Source: Sambucus nigra (Eukaryota > Streptophyta > Magnoliopsida > Dipsacales > Adoxaceae). Taken from it: a stretch of 64,000 nucleotides of DNA. The stretch's first letter is position 1. Every line of letters begins with the position of its first letter. The DNA lies in NCBI GenBank assembly GCA_949130495.1, contig OX422213.1, forward strand, positions 206,849,160 to 206,913,159. Reading direction: 5' to 3'. The translations under genes were made by a program, and so were the position numbers. The notes beneath the pieces are model-generated. The model saw only the letters and a list, made by a program, of their open reading frames with translations. It had not been told where the DNA came from and made no database searches. Shown here piece after piece: positions 36,349 through 47,280 of this stretch.

Positions 36349-38518
36349 TTTTAATGTATTTATCCTTTCAAGTTAAATTTTTCAATACGTAAAAGAAGTG
36401 TTAGCAAAAATAATTGGGTGTTAAGTTTGGAGACTCCCATTTAGGTTACTTCTTCTCAGCTTCTTTGGTCCATTAATTTCCAGGTTTGATCCTCTTTTTT
36501 TATATCTCTCATGTAACTTCTCGTCGATTCCATATGGGTTCCAAATCGATCGTCGATTCCAAACTATTATAAAGCTTCGAGTCTTTCTCGATACTATGAA
36601 TTGGATTTATACCTTCGTTGGGTTGACATGTAATTAATCAGAACAATGATCCTTGATCTCCCTCTTAATATATTTTGATACTAAGTCATAAAGAGAAAAA
36701 ATCTTACGTTAATATAAGATTAATATAAAGGATCCTGCTATATGGTTAGGTGATATCACCTCCTCTATTTGAAAGTTTTACTCATGTATTTATTTAATTT
36801 GAGAATTTTTAGTATTGATTGATTACATTGTGATGATAGATAATAGCTAAAATTAGTAGAATCTAGGTTACACTCGGGTCTTGGTGAATTTGGGACGGAT
36901 TGAACTGATTCTTATCTTAATTTCATTGTCACGATTTTGTGCACTTCTTTATTTTTCCTTTAGGTATTCTAAAATATGTTAGTCTTGATGTGTATAAGGT
37001 TTGGAATTTTCAGATTCTTTTTTAGTATGTATTGATTGATTACAATATCAACAATAATCTAGATTACACTTAGGTATTTCTAAATGTATTGATCTTGAAG
37101 TATATTTTTTTCGATCAGTAATCGGTATAAGTAGTATTTATTAAATTTGACAAATTTAGGTTACAACCATTCAATTTCACAAAGATTGAGCTCATTCTTA
37201 TTTTTTAGATTTTTTTTAGAATTGATTGATTACATTGTCATTATTTGTTAAATTTTTTATAATGGATTTTGTGCTCTTCTTCTTTATTTCGATTGATCAC
37301 ATTATAACTAAGATCAATAAAATAGTAGTATTTATTGAATTTGATGAATCTAATCTAGGTTACACTCATTCAATTTCACAAGGTTTTAACTGATCTTCTT
37401 CTTTGTATCGATTGATTACATTATGAGGATTGATAAAATATTCAACTGATTCTTATTTGTAAAATTCATTTTTAGTATTCATTAATTAAATTGTCAGGAT
37501 AAGTTGAATAAATTACATTAGTTTTCAAATTTTTTGAGAAGGACTTTGAATGATTACATTGTGAAGATCAATAAAACTAGTATTTATTTCATTTTACGAA
37601 TCTTCGTTACACTCAGGTATTTATTCGATTTTAAGAGTGTTAAACTTATATTTTAACTACTTCTTGTTTTTTAGATGCTTTTTAGTATTGATTGATTACG
37701 TTGTCACAATTTTGATCACTTCTTTATCTTTTTTACGTATTTCGAAATGCTTCAATCTTCATGTGTAAATTATTTTTGGATCAGTCAATACTGGTTTTCT
37801 TTACCTATTCATATGCATATCATCACAATCAATATGGAACTGATATGTAGAAGATCTATTTTATTCATTTATGATATAATGATTAAGGTGGAACAAAATG
37901 GTGACGTATTTGGTTACATGGTTTTTCAATTTGTTCCAAACACTACACATTGATGAAATGTGTATTGTTATTTTCTAATTCGCTATGGATATTTTGATTG
38001 ATGAAATGTGTATTGTTGTTTTTTAATTTTTAATACATGTGTATTCTATGTGTATGATATTCTTGTATTAATTTTGTTCCTTTACTTCTATAGGGTTCAT
38101 GACTGTATTTTTTCATTGATATTTTGCTTCCTGTAAATAACTTATTAGGTTCTGAATCTGAATATAAGAGTGCAAAAAGAAAAAAATACATTAAAAGATG
38201 GAGAAGTTGTTCACTTTCAGAAACGATTCTTTTATGTGTGTTATTTGTTAATTTATATAATTATTGTATATCTTTATTGGGTAATAAGGGTATTGGTTTA
38301 TGGTTTTGTCGTTGGCGCATGATCTTCTGTTAATAATAAATCAAAGATTCATAAACCGCATGGGTTAACGGAGGTGACTTAGACTTGAATTTTTTTTCCA
38401 ATTAATTTAACGGGTGAATTCAATTGAGAACAAAGTTTTCTATTTGGATATATATTGGATAGAGAGATTGAGGATACGCTATTAGAGGAGGCTAAGAGAG
38501 TAGCCGAATAAGAGGATA
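36345..38518. repeat. Non-coding AT-rich DNA with degenerate ATTGATTGATTACATTGT repeats
   Basis: Variants of ATTGATTGATTACATTGT occur at about 36814, 37031, 37221, 37289, 37408, 37478, 37549 and 37687. They alternate with AGGTTACACTC-type and ATTCAATTTCACAA-type blocks. Spacing varies from about 70 to 220 bp, so this is an old, decayed tandem array. It may belong to the CACTA element left of element C, but no terminus proves it. Confidence 0.55.
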
Positions 38519-40570
38519 TACTATTAGAAAAACCATAGGGGTATTTCTAATGGGCCAAATTTTTTATAACTAAGGTTTATGTCCATTAGTAATTGATCTC
38601 GAATTACATTCGTTAGGAACCATATTTATACATTAGTATGATGCATTTTAATGTGAAATAAGAAAAAAGAAACAAAATTGAAGGCTGACATTAGAATTGC
38701 GAGAACTGTTATTTTTCCCTCCATACCTCTCTCTTGCAAACCTCTCTCCCTCTCACACCCACACACTAGACTGAAATCACAAAATCACGATCGATATGTG
38801 ATATCATGTATGAAATTGAAGGCTGTAATCAAGGCTAGGGTTCAAGTTAGGTCAAATCGGAGGTTTAAAGTATGTGTTTATGATATATCTTCCAACTTCC
38901 ACAATAGTGTACTATTTCATCTTTGCAGTTTTAAATATGTTTATCTAACATGGCTAATAATGAATAGCGTATTAGTTTATTTCAATCAAAATATAACATA
39001 ATTTGTGATGATTATTTCTATGGTATAATTGTATAAGTGTTATTGAATCTTTGAGAAAACACAATGTGCCTTTAACTTTAAATAATTATTTACTGTTTTC
39101 ACATGAATGTATTGTCTTAATATATATCATTTAACTCATTTATCTTGCAGAATGTCTCGACCAATTAATAAATGATGGATGAGTGAAAATAATAGATTTA
39201 GCTTAGTATATAAACAAGGAGTCAAAGATTTTATCGACTTTGCAATTGAAAATAATGATCAATTATTGTTAATATTGCAATGTCCATGTTTGAACTATAA
39301 GAATAGGATGAGGTTTACCGTGATAGAAATTCAAACACATTTATTGAGGGACAATATATATTAGTCATATACTATATGGGCTTTACATGGTGAAAATTCT
39401 TTCACAAATTTAAAAGATCACCCTTCGATAAGAACTACTGAAGAAGGAATTGAAGAAGAAATCATTGACAATGAAGGGCTTAGTATGGGGAGCCTCACCG
39501 ATACATTTTATGGAGTGCATGAAAGTAATTATGTGGATAATGAATGAGGTCAAATAGGGGTTGCTGAAGAAACGTATATTAGTAAAAAAATATGATGGAT
39601 ATAAAAGATTAGCAACTGAAAAACTATACCCTTCATGTGAGGGCCCTGAGACAACTCTTTCTGTAATAGTAAAATTTCGTAATATAAAGAAGAAGTTTGG
39701 ATGTTCAGGAAATAGTGTGACAGAACTTATATCTATATTGAATAGGTGGCTCTCGAACGAAAACACATTTTCAAAAAAGTATCCTCACATGAAGCATATG
39801 ATGAAAAACTTAGGGATGAAGGCCAATTTCATTCATGCATGTGTCAATAATTGTATGTTGTATTGGAAGTAAAGTGAAGATAAGGAGGAACATATTCAAT
39901 GTGGAGAGTCAAGATATGAAGTGACCACGAGGAAAGGGGGTAGAGTATGCAAAGAACCTAAGAAAGTATTGAGGCGCTTTCCTCTAATTCTTAGACTTAT
40001 TAGATTGTACACCATACCATTGATAACACGTGAAAATACGTGGCATAATTGAGCAACCAGATCATGGGATTTTAAATGGCATCGTTTTTATTCATCTCAG
40101 TGGAGAAATTTTAAATTGAAATAGCGAAATGTTGATAAAGAAGATCACAATATTTTGCTAGAAATATCCACTGATGGGTTTAATCCATATGGTATTCAAT
40201 CTGCTAGTTATAGTTGTTAGCCTATCATCATCGCGTCATTAAATTTCTCACCATCACTATGCGAGAAGTGAGAGTTTGATATGTTATCCTTGTTAATACT
40301 TGGGATAACGGCATTAAGTCAAGACATTGATGTTTTTGTTTAATCATTAGTACATGAGTTGGGAATAAGGAGTCTCGGCTTATGACATGTCCTGAAAAGA
40401 GTCTTTCACATTGAGAGTTATTATTATGTGGGTGAGTTATGATTACCCCGCATAGGGAATTTCTCTAAATGCATAACATATGGTTACAAAGGTTATCTTG
40501 TCTGAGATATTAATACTCCATCCATTCGAATAGAGCATAACCAAAAGATTGTTTACACAAACTATCGTAC
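38519..40570 (+). pseudogene. CACTA (En/Spm) TNP2-type transposase remnant
   Basis: A likely left terminus near 38519 (TACTATTAG.., related to the tip at 18089) is followed by an untranslated leader and a probable splice acceptor TTGCAG at 39145-39150, with ATG at 39152. Translation gives the transposase-associated domain (VYKQGVKDFIDFAIENN, CPCLNYKN, WALHGE; 39180-39400). The TNP2 core follows: CEGPETTLSVIVKFRNIKKK, LGMKANFIHACVNNCMLYW (39640-39870), KVLRRFPLILRLIRLY, STDGFNPYGIQSASYS (40160-40220). Stops are frequent and the catalytic part is cut at about 40570, where an Ogre fragment begins. It would have cut and moved CACTA elements. Confidence 0.8.
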
Positions 40571-41178
40571 GTTTCTTAACAAGGGTTAACCGTTATGGAA
40601 ATGAGGTTATTTAGATCATACTCGGATAGTATAAGGAATCATCTTGTTGCTCTCCCAATAAAAAAATGTTTGTGCCATAAAAAACTTAATCAGATCACAT
40701 CTTGTCACTATGTGAATAATGAAAAATAACATACAATGTCTAAGTTTTTGGTCAACAAAGACCAAAGCTAAACAATGGTATATCTTGCCTTGAGACTATA
40801 GATAATTATACTCAGATAGTAGATAGGTCTCTCTTGTCCATCAACCTCTTCAGCCAACAGTGCACCGACAGACCTCGTAGCTGAGGTAAGATAAATAGCA
40901 AAGGTACTCCTGCCCTAGGTGGAATCATCATTTGGGATCATTTGGGGAGAAGTGAGAAATATCTTTAGCTTGTTAAAATCTTATTGGTGTGGTTCCTCCC
41001 ATTTGAATGATGTGGTCTTCCAAAGGAGCTCCATCAGTGGGTAAGTGATCTCAACTAGACTTGGGACAAATTTTCTCAGGTATGCAATCTTTTTGAGGAA
41101 ACTCTTCAGCGCCCTTTGCATCCTTGGATAAGTTATACCGAGGATGGCTTTCTGTTTATCCTGGTCCATATGAACCCC
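40570..41178 (-). pseudogene. Fragment D: RNase H and RT C-terminal part (Ogre/Tat)
   Basis: The minus strand gives LKSFLKKIAYLRKFVPSLVEI and FKWEEPHQ (41169-40981), the RT connection, then TSATRSVGALLAEEVDGQERPIYYLS (40890-40800) and LALVFVDQKLRH, typical RNase H of Tat/Ogre elements. It is truncated at about 40570 by the junction with the CACTA remnant. Stops and shifts are present. Confidence 0.75.
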
Positions 41179-41679
41179 TTATCGATCCACCACGAAGCCC
41201 AATAATTTTCCACTCGTTACACTAAAAGAATATTTAAGTGGGTTCATCATTAGCTTATATTTCCTACACCCATTGAAAACTCTTCTCAAATTAACCAGGT
41301 GTGAGTCCTCTTTCTTTGATTTGATCACCAAATCATCCACATAGAACTCCAAAATGTCTTGAAATAGGTCATGAAAAATGACCTTTTTTGTTCTTTGATA
41401 AGTTTTCCTCGTATTTTTCAGACCAAAAGGCGTGATATTATACATAAAATTGCCCAACGGAATTCTAAAAGATGTCTTATCTGTATCAATTGGATCCTCA
41501 TTTATCTGGTTATAACCCACGTCGCCATCCATAAAGTTGTACATCTCGTGGCCTGCTGTTGAATCGATCAAGCTGTTAATTGAAGGTAGAGGGAACTCAT
41601 TTTTGTGACAAGCTCTGTTTAGATCTCTAAAATTAACACAAATGCAAATTTGTGTCTTATACTTCTTTCCCACTGGCAC
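41179..41679 (-). pseudogene. Fragment D: reverse transcriptase (Ogre/Tat)
   Basis: A 166-aa open stretch contains CVNFRDLNRACHKNEFPLPSI, FMDGDVGYNQI, KTSFRIPLGNFMYNITPFGLKN and the catalytic EFYVDDLVIKS, then KYKLMMNPLKYSFSVTSGKLLGFVV. These are canonical gypsy RT blocks with the YVDD box intact. It is a truncated copy without LTRs in view. Confidence 0.85.
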
Positions 41680-43282
41680 AATGTTGTAAATCTAAATAAG
41701 ATGTTGAATTGGATAGATAAATCCAACTGTCACTAATCGTTTGACCTCAGCCTTTATTCTAAGATCTAGCTCAGGTTTATACATTCTGCTGGCCTGCTTG
41801 ATCGGAATAGCTGAAGGCATAACATTTAACTTTTAACAACTCACATCTTGATCTAACCTAGGCATATCGATACTTCCATTCAATAACATTTTTATACTCT
41901 TAAATGATCTTAATCAACTTCAGCATTTTTGCGGCATCTAGGTGTTTTGATATGAAGATTGGCCTTGGTTGCTCCTCACCCTTAGCCAAATTGATTTGCT
42001 CCAACTCTTGTACTTGGGGCTTTGGGTGATCCTACATACACTCGGATTCATTTTAATATCCTCCATATATTCTTGAATATTGGAATAATCAATGACAAGT
42101 CATTATCTTGATTATCCACCAAAAACATTCATATTCCCTTCCATCATTGAGCAACACTTTCTTGAACTATAATTTTGGTGATGTAGGCGCCTTCCTATTT
42201 CTTACATTTGCTTCTTCCTCCAATCTAGGTCCAGTGATCTTACTAAACACACTCTGGTTCCTTATATCATGCTCCATTGGTTCTATCCTCGGTCGCATTC
42301 TGTCTCTTAGATATTTGGAGATAGTTTGGTGTTTTGGAGAAACCTTATTTACTTCTTTAACCATATGTAAGGCTTCCTCCATTTCCATATCTCGACGTAC
42401 CATAGGTCCTAATCTTTCAGTGATCGTGGGAACTCTCCCTCCTTCAATGCACCTTATCAAGATGGGTGTATCTTCATCAAGATTTGTGTAAAAAGAAAAA
42501 TCTACCAAGTCAGATTCCTTTTTGGCAAATGAATTCTTAGTTGCTCTAATGATAATATCAAGTGATTGTCCATCCACTCTCGTCCTATTAAAAGATGGTA
42601 GGAAGTGGAAGATTCAATCATGTGGAACTAGATATATGAAGTGAGTTTGACCATTGTTATTCCAATATTTACTTAGCTAATGGACTTGGATGTTTTATTA
42701 TCATAACCTAAGATTGATAGTGGCAGCATAATCAACCTAGTCTCCATAATATTAGCTACATAGAAAGAGCTAATAGGCATAATGTTTACAGTGGCACCTC
42801 CATCCATTAATGCTCGAGAAAACTTATGCCATTAATGTTTATTATCATATATAAGGGTCTATTGCATGGGAACCTTAATGATCTATCTGTGTCTGAGAAA
42901 GATATCTCAGACATAAACTTGTTCATTAACCTGGCCATGGACCATTTCTATCTCAGTGAAGGAACAATGTTTTTCCTCGCTATCTCCAAAATTATTTGCG
43001 TAATCTCCAACCTGATTTCTTATGGCATCCTAACCTGGTTGAAGAACTATGAAAACTTTGGTGACTTTAACTTGATACTACAAGCATGGATTCACCACAC
43101 AATCATTTTTCTAATAAACCTGCTCACTGTCCCTGACGTTAGGTTCATCATAAGCAATGACCACGTTGGTTATTCATACTAAACAAATTTCATACAACTC
43201 TTGAAACTCTTCCACCTCTATTTTCTCTCTTGTTATTTCAAATTCATCCTCCACATCGAATGCAACCAATATATTTCCCCCA
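41680..43282 (-). pseudogene. Fragment D: region upstream of RT, degraded
   Basis: Continuing upstream of the RT on the minus strand, frames such as 42577-42167 (136 aa) lie where the protease-to-RT linker of Ogre elements is found, but no protease active site could be read. It ends where copia element E begins (about 43285), so E inserted into D or D was truncated there. Confidence 0.55.
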
Positions 43283-43284
43283 TG

Positions 43285-44266
43285 TGTTGGGTATTAGTTT
43301 TATAAAATGTTTTGAGGCATTTTTTGTAAAAAAAATTTAAAGAAAAAATATTTTTTGGTTTTAATTTCGTTCGAACAGACTTTCATTATCATTCAAATGA
43401 AGTTACTAGTTTCGTTCGAACTAGTTGATCACTTTGTTCAAACGAGTTTAGGCATATCATTCAAACGAGATTCAAACGGACTTCAAACGACATTCCTCTA
43501 ATTATATCATCAATCTCGTTCAAAGCTTATTCGATCTCCATTCAAATGAGAATAACTATGTCATTTGAATGACCTGCCTAAAAAAATGTGTCACCTCAAA
43601 AATTGTGTTTTCTATAAATACTCAGGTTTGGCATCAGTTTTCATTTAGGGTTTTTATAAAAATGAAATTTAAAGTCTTATCTAAATCCTCCCAAACCCTA
43701 GTTTACATTTAAGTTTGAGATCCAAGAATTCTACATCTATATGTCTATTTGAGATCTCTTATTTGTTTCACCATAGTTGTTTTCTCTTCATACAAAGAGT
43801 GCTTCAAGGTGATGAAGATTGTGCTTGTGTTGTGCGATGGCTAAACTGGTCACGAGATAAGTAAGATCGGTGGGACTGTGATACGTGGGAAAGCGCATGC
43901 GTTGTGTGGATGTTGGAAGGTGTTTAATAGTGAATGCAAAGAAGTTTATAAGGAACAAGGAAGTGTGTTAAGGCTTGAAGGCATCGAGTGTGTGAGTAAT
44001 TCTAAGCTGTTCTTTTAAGCGTTCCTATATCGTAGTGGACTTGTGTGGCTGGGCTGCCCAAGGTTTTTCCCATTATGGGTTTTCCTCATACATCATCGTG
44101 TTGTGGTTTGCCTTTATTTTATTCTTATTATCACCTAGATGTATGCTTAGGTAAGATAAAATTGGTAAACTATTTAAGATAACACTTCGTTTATTTGGTG
44201 CATGTTTATTAAATTGAAAAATTAATATCTGGTGGTGTTTCAACCATAGGGCACTTGCGTTTTTTA
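43285..44266 (+). mobile_element. Element E, 5' LTR (copia, Sirevirus-like)
   Basis: It starts TGTTGGGTATTAG (or two bases earlier) and ends TTTTTTA just before the PBS. A TTCGAA-type cluster fills 43367-43575 and a TATAAATA box lies at 43613. A TTTTTCCCATTATGGGTTTT inverted motif near 44066-44090 is characteristic of copia LTR R regions. The 3' LTR is not in the window. Confidence 0.8.
43367..43620 (+). promoter_or_regulatory. Element E LTR promoter: TTCGAA cluster plus TATAAATA
   Basis: About ten CGTTCGAAC/CATTCAAATGA variants lie at 43367-43575, and TCTATAAATACTC at 43611-43623 is a strong TATA box 38 bp after the last one. The promoter role is inferred. Confidence 0.55.
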
Positions 44267-44268
44267 AA

Positions 44269-44281
44269 TTAGTATCAGAGC
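44269..44281 (+). other. Primer-binding site of element E
   Basis: TTAGTATCAGAGC is one base away from the common TTGGTATCAGAGC initiator tRNA-Met site and follows the LTR directly. Confidence 0.8.
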
Positions 44282-44335
44282 GGGTTACACTTGTTTATTG
44301 TGCATGATACTTATTTTTGTGCTCATTTAGGATTT

Positions 44336-46080
44336 AGATGGATTTTAGTTAAGAATGAAGTTCCGTTACCCGACCTCCAATATTTGATGGGAAAAACTAT
44401 CCTTATTAGAAGGCGCAAATGCAGTTTTACTTGAAATCGATTGATGAGAACGTTTAGAACTTGGTTGAGTATGGATGGACTCCTCCCACCGAAGGTGATT
44501 CTCCAAAATCATTCAACTATTGGACAATGCCTGAAAAGAATGCCTCAAGTTTTAACTCCAAGGGTGTTAATGCTATTTTTATGACGAGACCTCCGAAGAG
44601 TTTAGACGTATTATGGCTTGCGAGAGTGTGAAGGACGCTTGGGATATTTTACAATCCACACAGGAGTGCACATATATTATTAGGGTTTCCAGGTTATAAA
44701 ATATGTTGACTAAGTTTGAGACAATTAAGATGTTAGAGATTGAGTTTTTTGATGAGTTTTCTAGTAGGTTTTCAAATATTATCAATTCCACATTATACTT
44801 GGGTTAGCCTATCCCCGAGCCTAGAGTTTTAGGAAAAATCTTAAGGTCATTGCCTAAAAGATTTAACGCTAAATTCAAAGTCCTAGATTCCCTAGGTGAT
44901 TTCGACACTATCAAATTCTAAGAACTTATAGTTGACTTTCAAACCTATGAGATGAGTATGTGTCCTTTGAAGAAAAATGATGAAAAGCAAGAGAAGGTTA
45001 TTACTTTAAATGCCCGAAAGGAGGATGTGTCGTATTTCGATAGTGACGGTGAGCTTGATACTAAAAAGATAGCTAAGTTTGCTAGGAGGTTCAAGAAGTT
45101 TCTTAAGCTTAGAGAAGATAATATTTTTAAGAAGGAACTTAAGAACTTTAATGACCGCGATAGGAAGAAAGAGGATGGTCCTAAGAAGGTAGATGATCAG
45201 GAAAAGTTCTTTGAATGCTAAGGATTTAAGCGTTATCCTCGTGAGTGTCCCACTAGAATAAAGAAGGACGGTAAGAAGTTGAAGGAATAGAATGTTACAC
45301 TTATTGATAGTGAGTCGAAAGAGGAACCTAATTCCCCTATTGAGCATAACTACACTGCATTAATGGATAGTCATGAGAGCTTAGATGAAAAGTCTTTCCT
45401 CGATAAAGATAATCATGAGCATGACAGTTCTGAGGTTCGATCTTTAAATTCCTAAGCTAGTGAAGAGGGTGTGTTGAAGAAGAAGAAGAAGAATAAGAAT
45501 AGGAGGAGGCAGAGGAGGAAAATGAGATTCAAGTGGCCTTTTGTGAGTTGACACCAAGTCGTTGAAGTTGAAAAAGTCCAACTTAAGTTTAGAATCTAAG
45601 ATGAAAGAACTTGCCACGGGTAATAATGATTAAAAATTGATTGAAGATCTTAGGGAACGTGAGAAGACTCTTAGGGACAAGCTCGAGTATGTTGAAGGCA
45701 AGAGAGATAACCTTAGTGGTTTGATGGATGTTTTGAATAAGGATCTTCTTGAGTTTAAAGATTCAGTTAGAAGAGAATTTGAGAGACTCGAGTCGTGTAA
45801 AATTTAATTTGGAATCTAGGTCGAAAAAGCCAGATAAGATTTTAGGCACTGTTTAAATCAGACATGACAATTTCGGAATTAGCTTTGATGATAACGATGC
45901 TTTTGTTGGTATAGACAAGACCAACTTTTTTAAAGAGCCAACCATTGTTAAGGACTTTAGAAAAGGTCATCCTAAGGGTAATATTGCTCGTGTCTACACT
46001 TGAATGCATTGCGGTAGGAAATGTCACCTTAAGAGTTTTTTTATAATCCTAAAAAAGTCTTAGGAAGTCTAATACTAGTG
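44336..46080 (+). pseudogene. Element E gag remnant (Sirevirus-type)
   Basis: Broken frames match the order seen in gag of element S: RPPIFDGKNYPY.KAQMQFYLKSID (44370-44450), ASSFNSKGVNAIF, GKILRSLPKRFNAKFKVLDSLG (44830-44900), then YFDSDGELDTKKIAKFARRFKKF and a degraded zinc knuckle FFEC..FKRYPRECPTR (45205-45260), an acidic and Lys-rich tail, and a second knuckle-like CGRKCHLKSFF near 46005. Frame changes and stops are frequent, so this is clearly older than element S. It is cut off at 46084 by element G. Confidence 0.8.
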
Positions 46081-46084
46081 TCAA

Positions 46085-46143
46085 TATGGCTATCCCTCGG
46101 GTTTTCCTTCCATCTCGGGGTTTCGACGCTCACGCGCACATCA
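46085..46143 (-). mobile_element. Short LTR end related to the Ogre LTR at 47281
   Basis: TATGGCTATCCCTCGGG.. aligns to TGTGGCCATCCCTCAGG.. at 47281 for about 56 bp with roughly three-quarters identity, then similarity stops. It marks the outer edge of the Ogre-type insertion in gag of element E. Confidence 0.6.
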
Positions 46144-47260
46144 AAAGACTTGTTTCCAAGATAATTGACATGGTCCTGTTTTGAACAGGACGAAATCACG
46201 CAAAAATTTGGGCGGCACGCTGACCCGACATTTCAGCAGAGTTTCTTATGACAACCGGAAAACTAAATATGAGTGCCTTAGGGATGACGCTTATATGATG
46301 TTTATGCATTTGTTGGGTTAGTGGAAAGGTTCCCCCCTTTGGCATGACTTCCATAATATACTTCTTACTTTTGAGGGCAATCGATACCTGTGGACAAGCC
46401 ATTTGATATACCCGAGTGTACGTGAATTGCCTCACTTTATACCTCACGGGGACAGTACGTGTGAGAGCGAATTAGATAAACTTGACATACGTGAATGAGT
46501 TCCCTACTATATACCTCTCATCGTGAGTTCGGCCAAGTGGTACGATGCGGGGGAAACCGTTTAATATATATCAGAGGTACTAGGCCAATAGAAGGTGAGA
46601 GTCATATTTCTTTGGCTAACTGCGACCTGTCAGACTAACGCCCATCACAAAGTGACCTCCTACTATAGGAGAAAATTTTAGTCAAAAGCCGTGATCTTGG
46701 TGATGTAGTGTGCAAAATGAATAATTCTTGATTAGTATATTTTGGAGAGAGTCTTTTATTTGGCATGAGAAGTACAATACTAATATGGAAGAATATACAA
46801 ATATCACGAAAAGTAAATCTAGCATGGAGCATTAAGATTACACTAAGCATGGATACATGTAAGTGAATGATGTGTGAAAATCTACAAGTGAGTGTGTGTG
46901 GTAGTGTACCTAAGCAAGGATCAATATGTAAATATCACACTACAAGTGGAGTGTGATATGTGCAAGTGGGCACGTATATATATAAGTGTGATAGGTGGAG
47001 GTCTGTGCTAGTGAAAGTTAAGCATGGATATTTTAAGTGGTGTTTGAAACATGTGGATATAAGTGATCCTACGTGTAAGGAGTGTGAGGTGTACATGGAG
47101 GATATTTACATGTGAGCGAGTGAGGAGAGATATAAGAATGAGGTAGATGTACAAAAAGTAAATATAAGGAAAAGGGAACATACAGGTAGGTGCATAGGCA
47201 CACATTCGAAAAATTATAACACCCATGTAAACAGAGTCTAGACCTTTTATGACAAAATAA
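46144..47260 (-). other. Ogre-type 5' leader region
   Basis: On the minus strand this follows the PBS. It is non-coding, with CA/TG-rich ladder-like sequence (CACACT, ATGTAC motifs). No ORF of note. It is much shorter than a full interior, so a large deletion is inferred between it and the LTR end at 46143. Confidence 0.45.
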
Positions 47261-47280
47261 TTCCCCAGCAGAGTCGCCAC
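47261..47280 (-). other. Ogre-type primer-binding site (tRNA-Arg type)
   Basis: The minus strand reads GTGGCGACTCTGCTGGGGAA, the PBS of Ogre elements, directly after the LTR end. Its presence beside an LTR that also sits at the 3' end of element G is discussed in the findings. Confidence 0.85.

Noticed and set aside
36189..36392. Open frame with HTHTHTHAHTHT and YIYIYI runs
   Set aside because: It is the translation of the CG/CA/TA microsatellite, not a gene.
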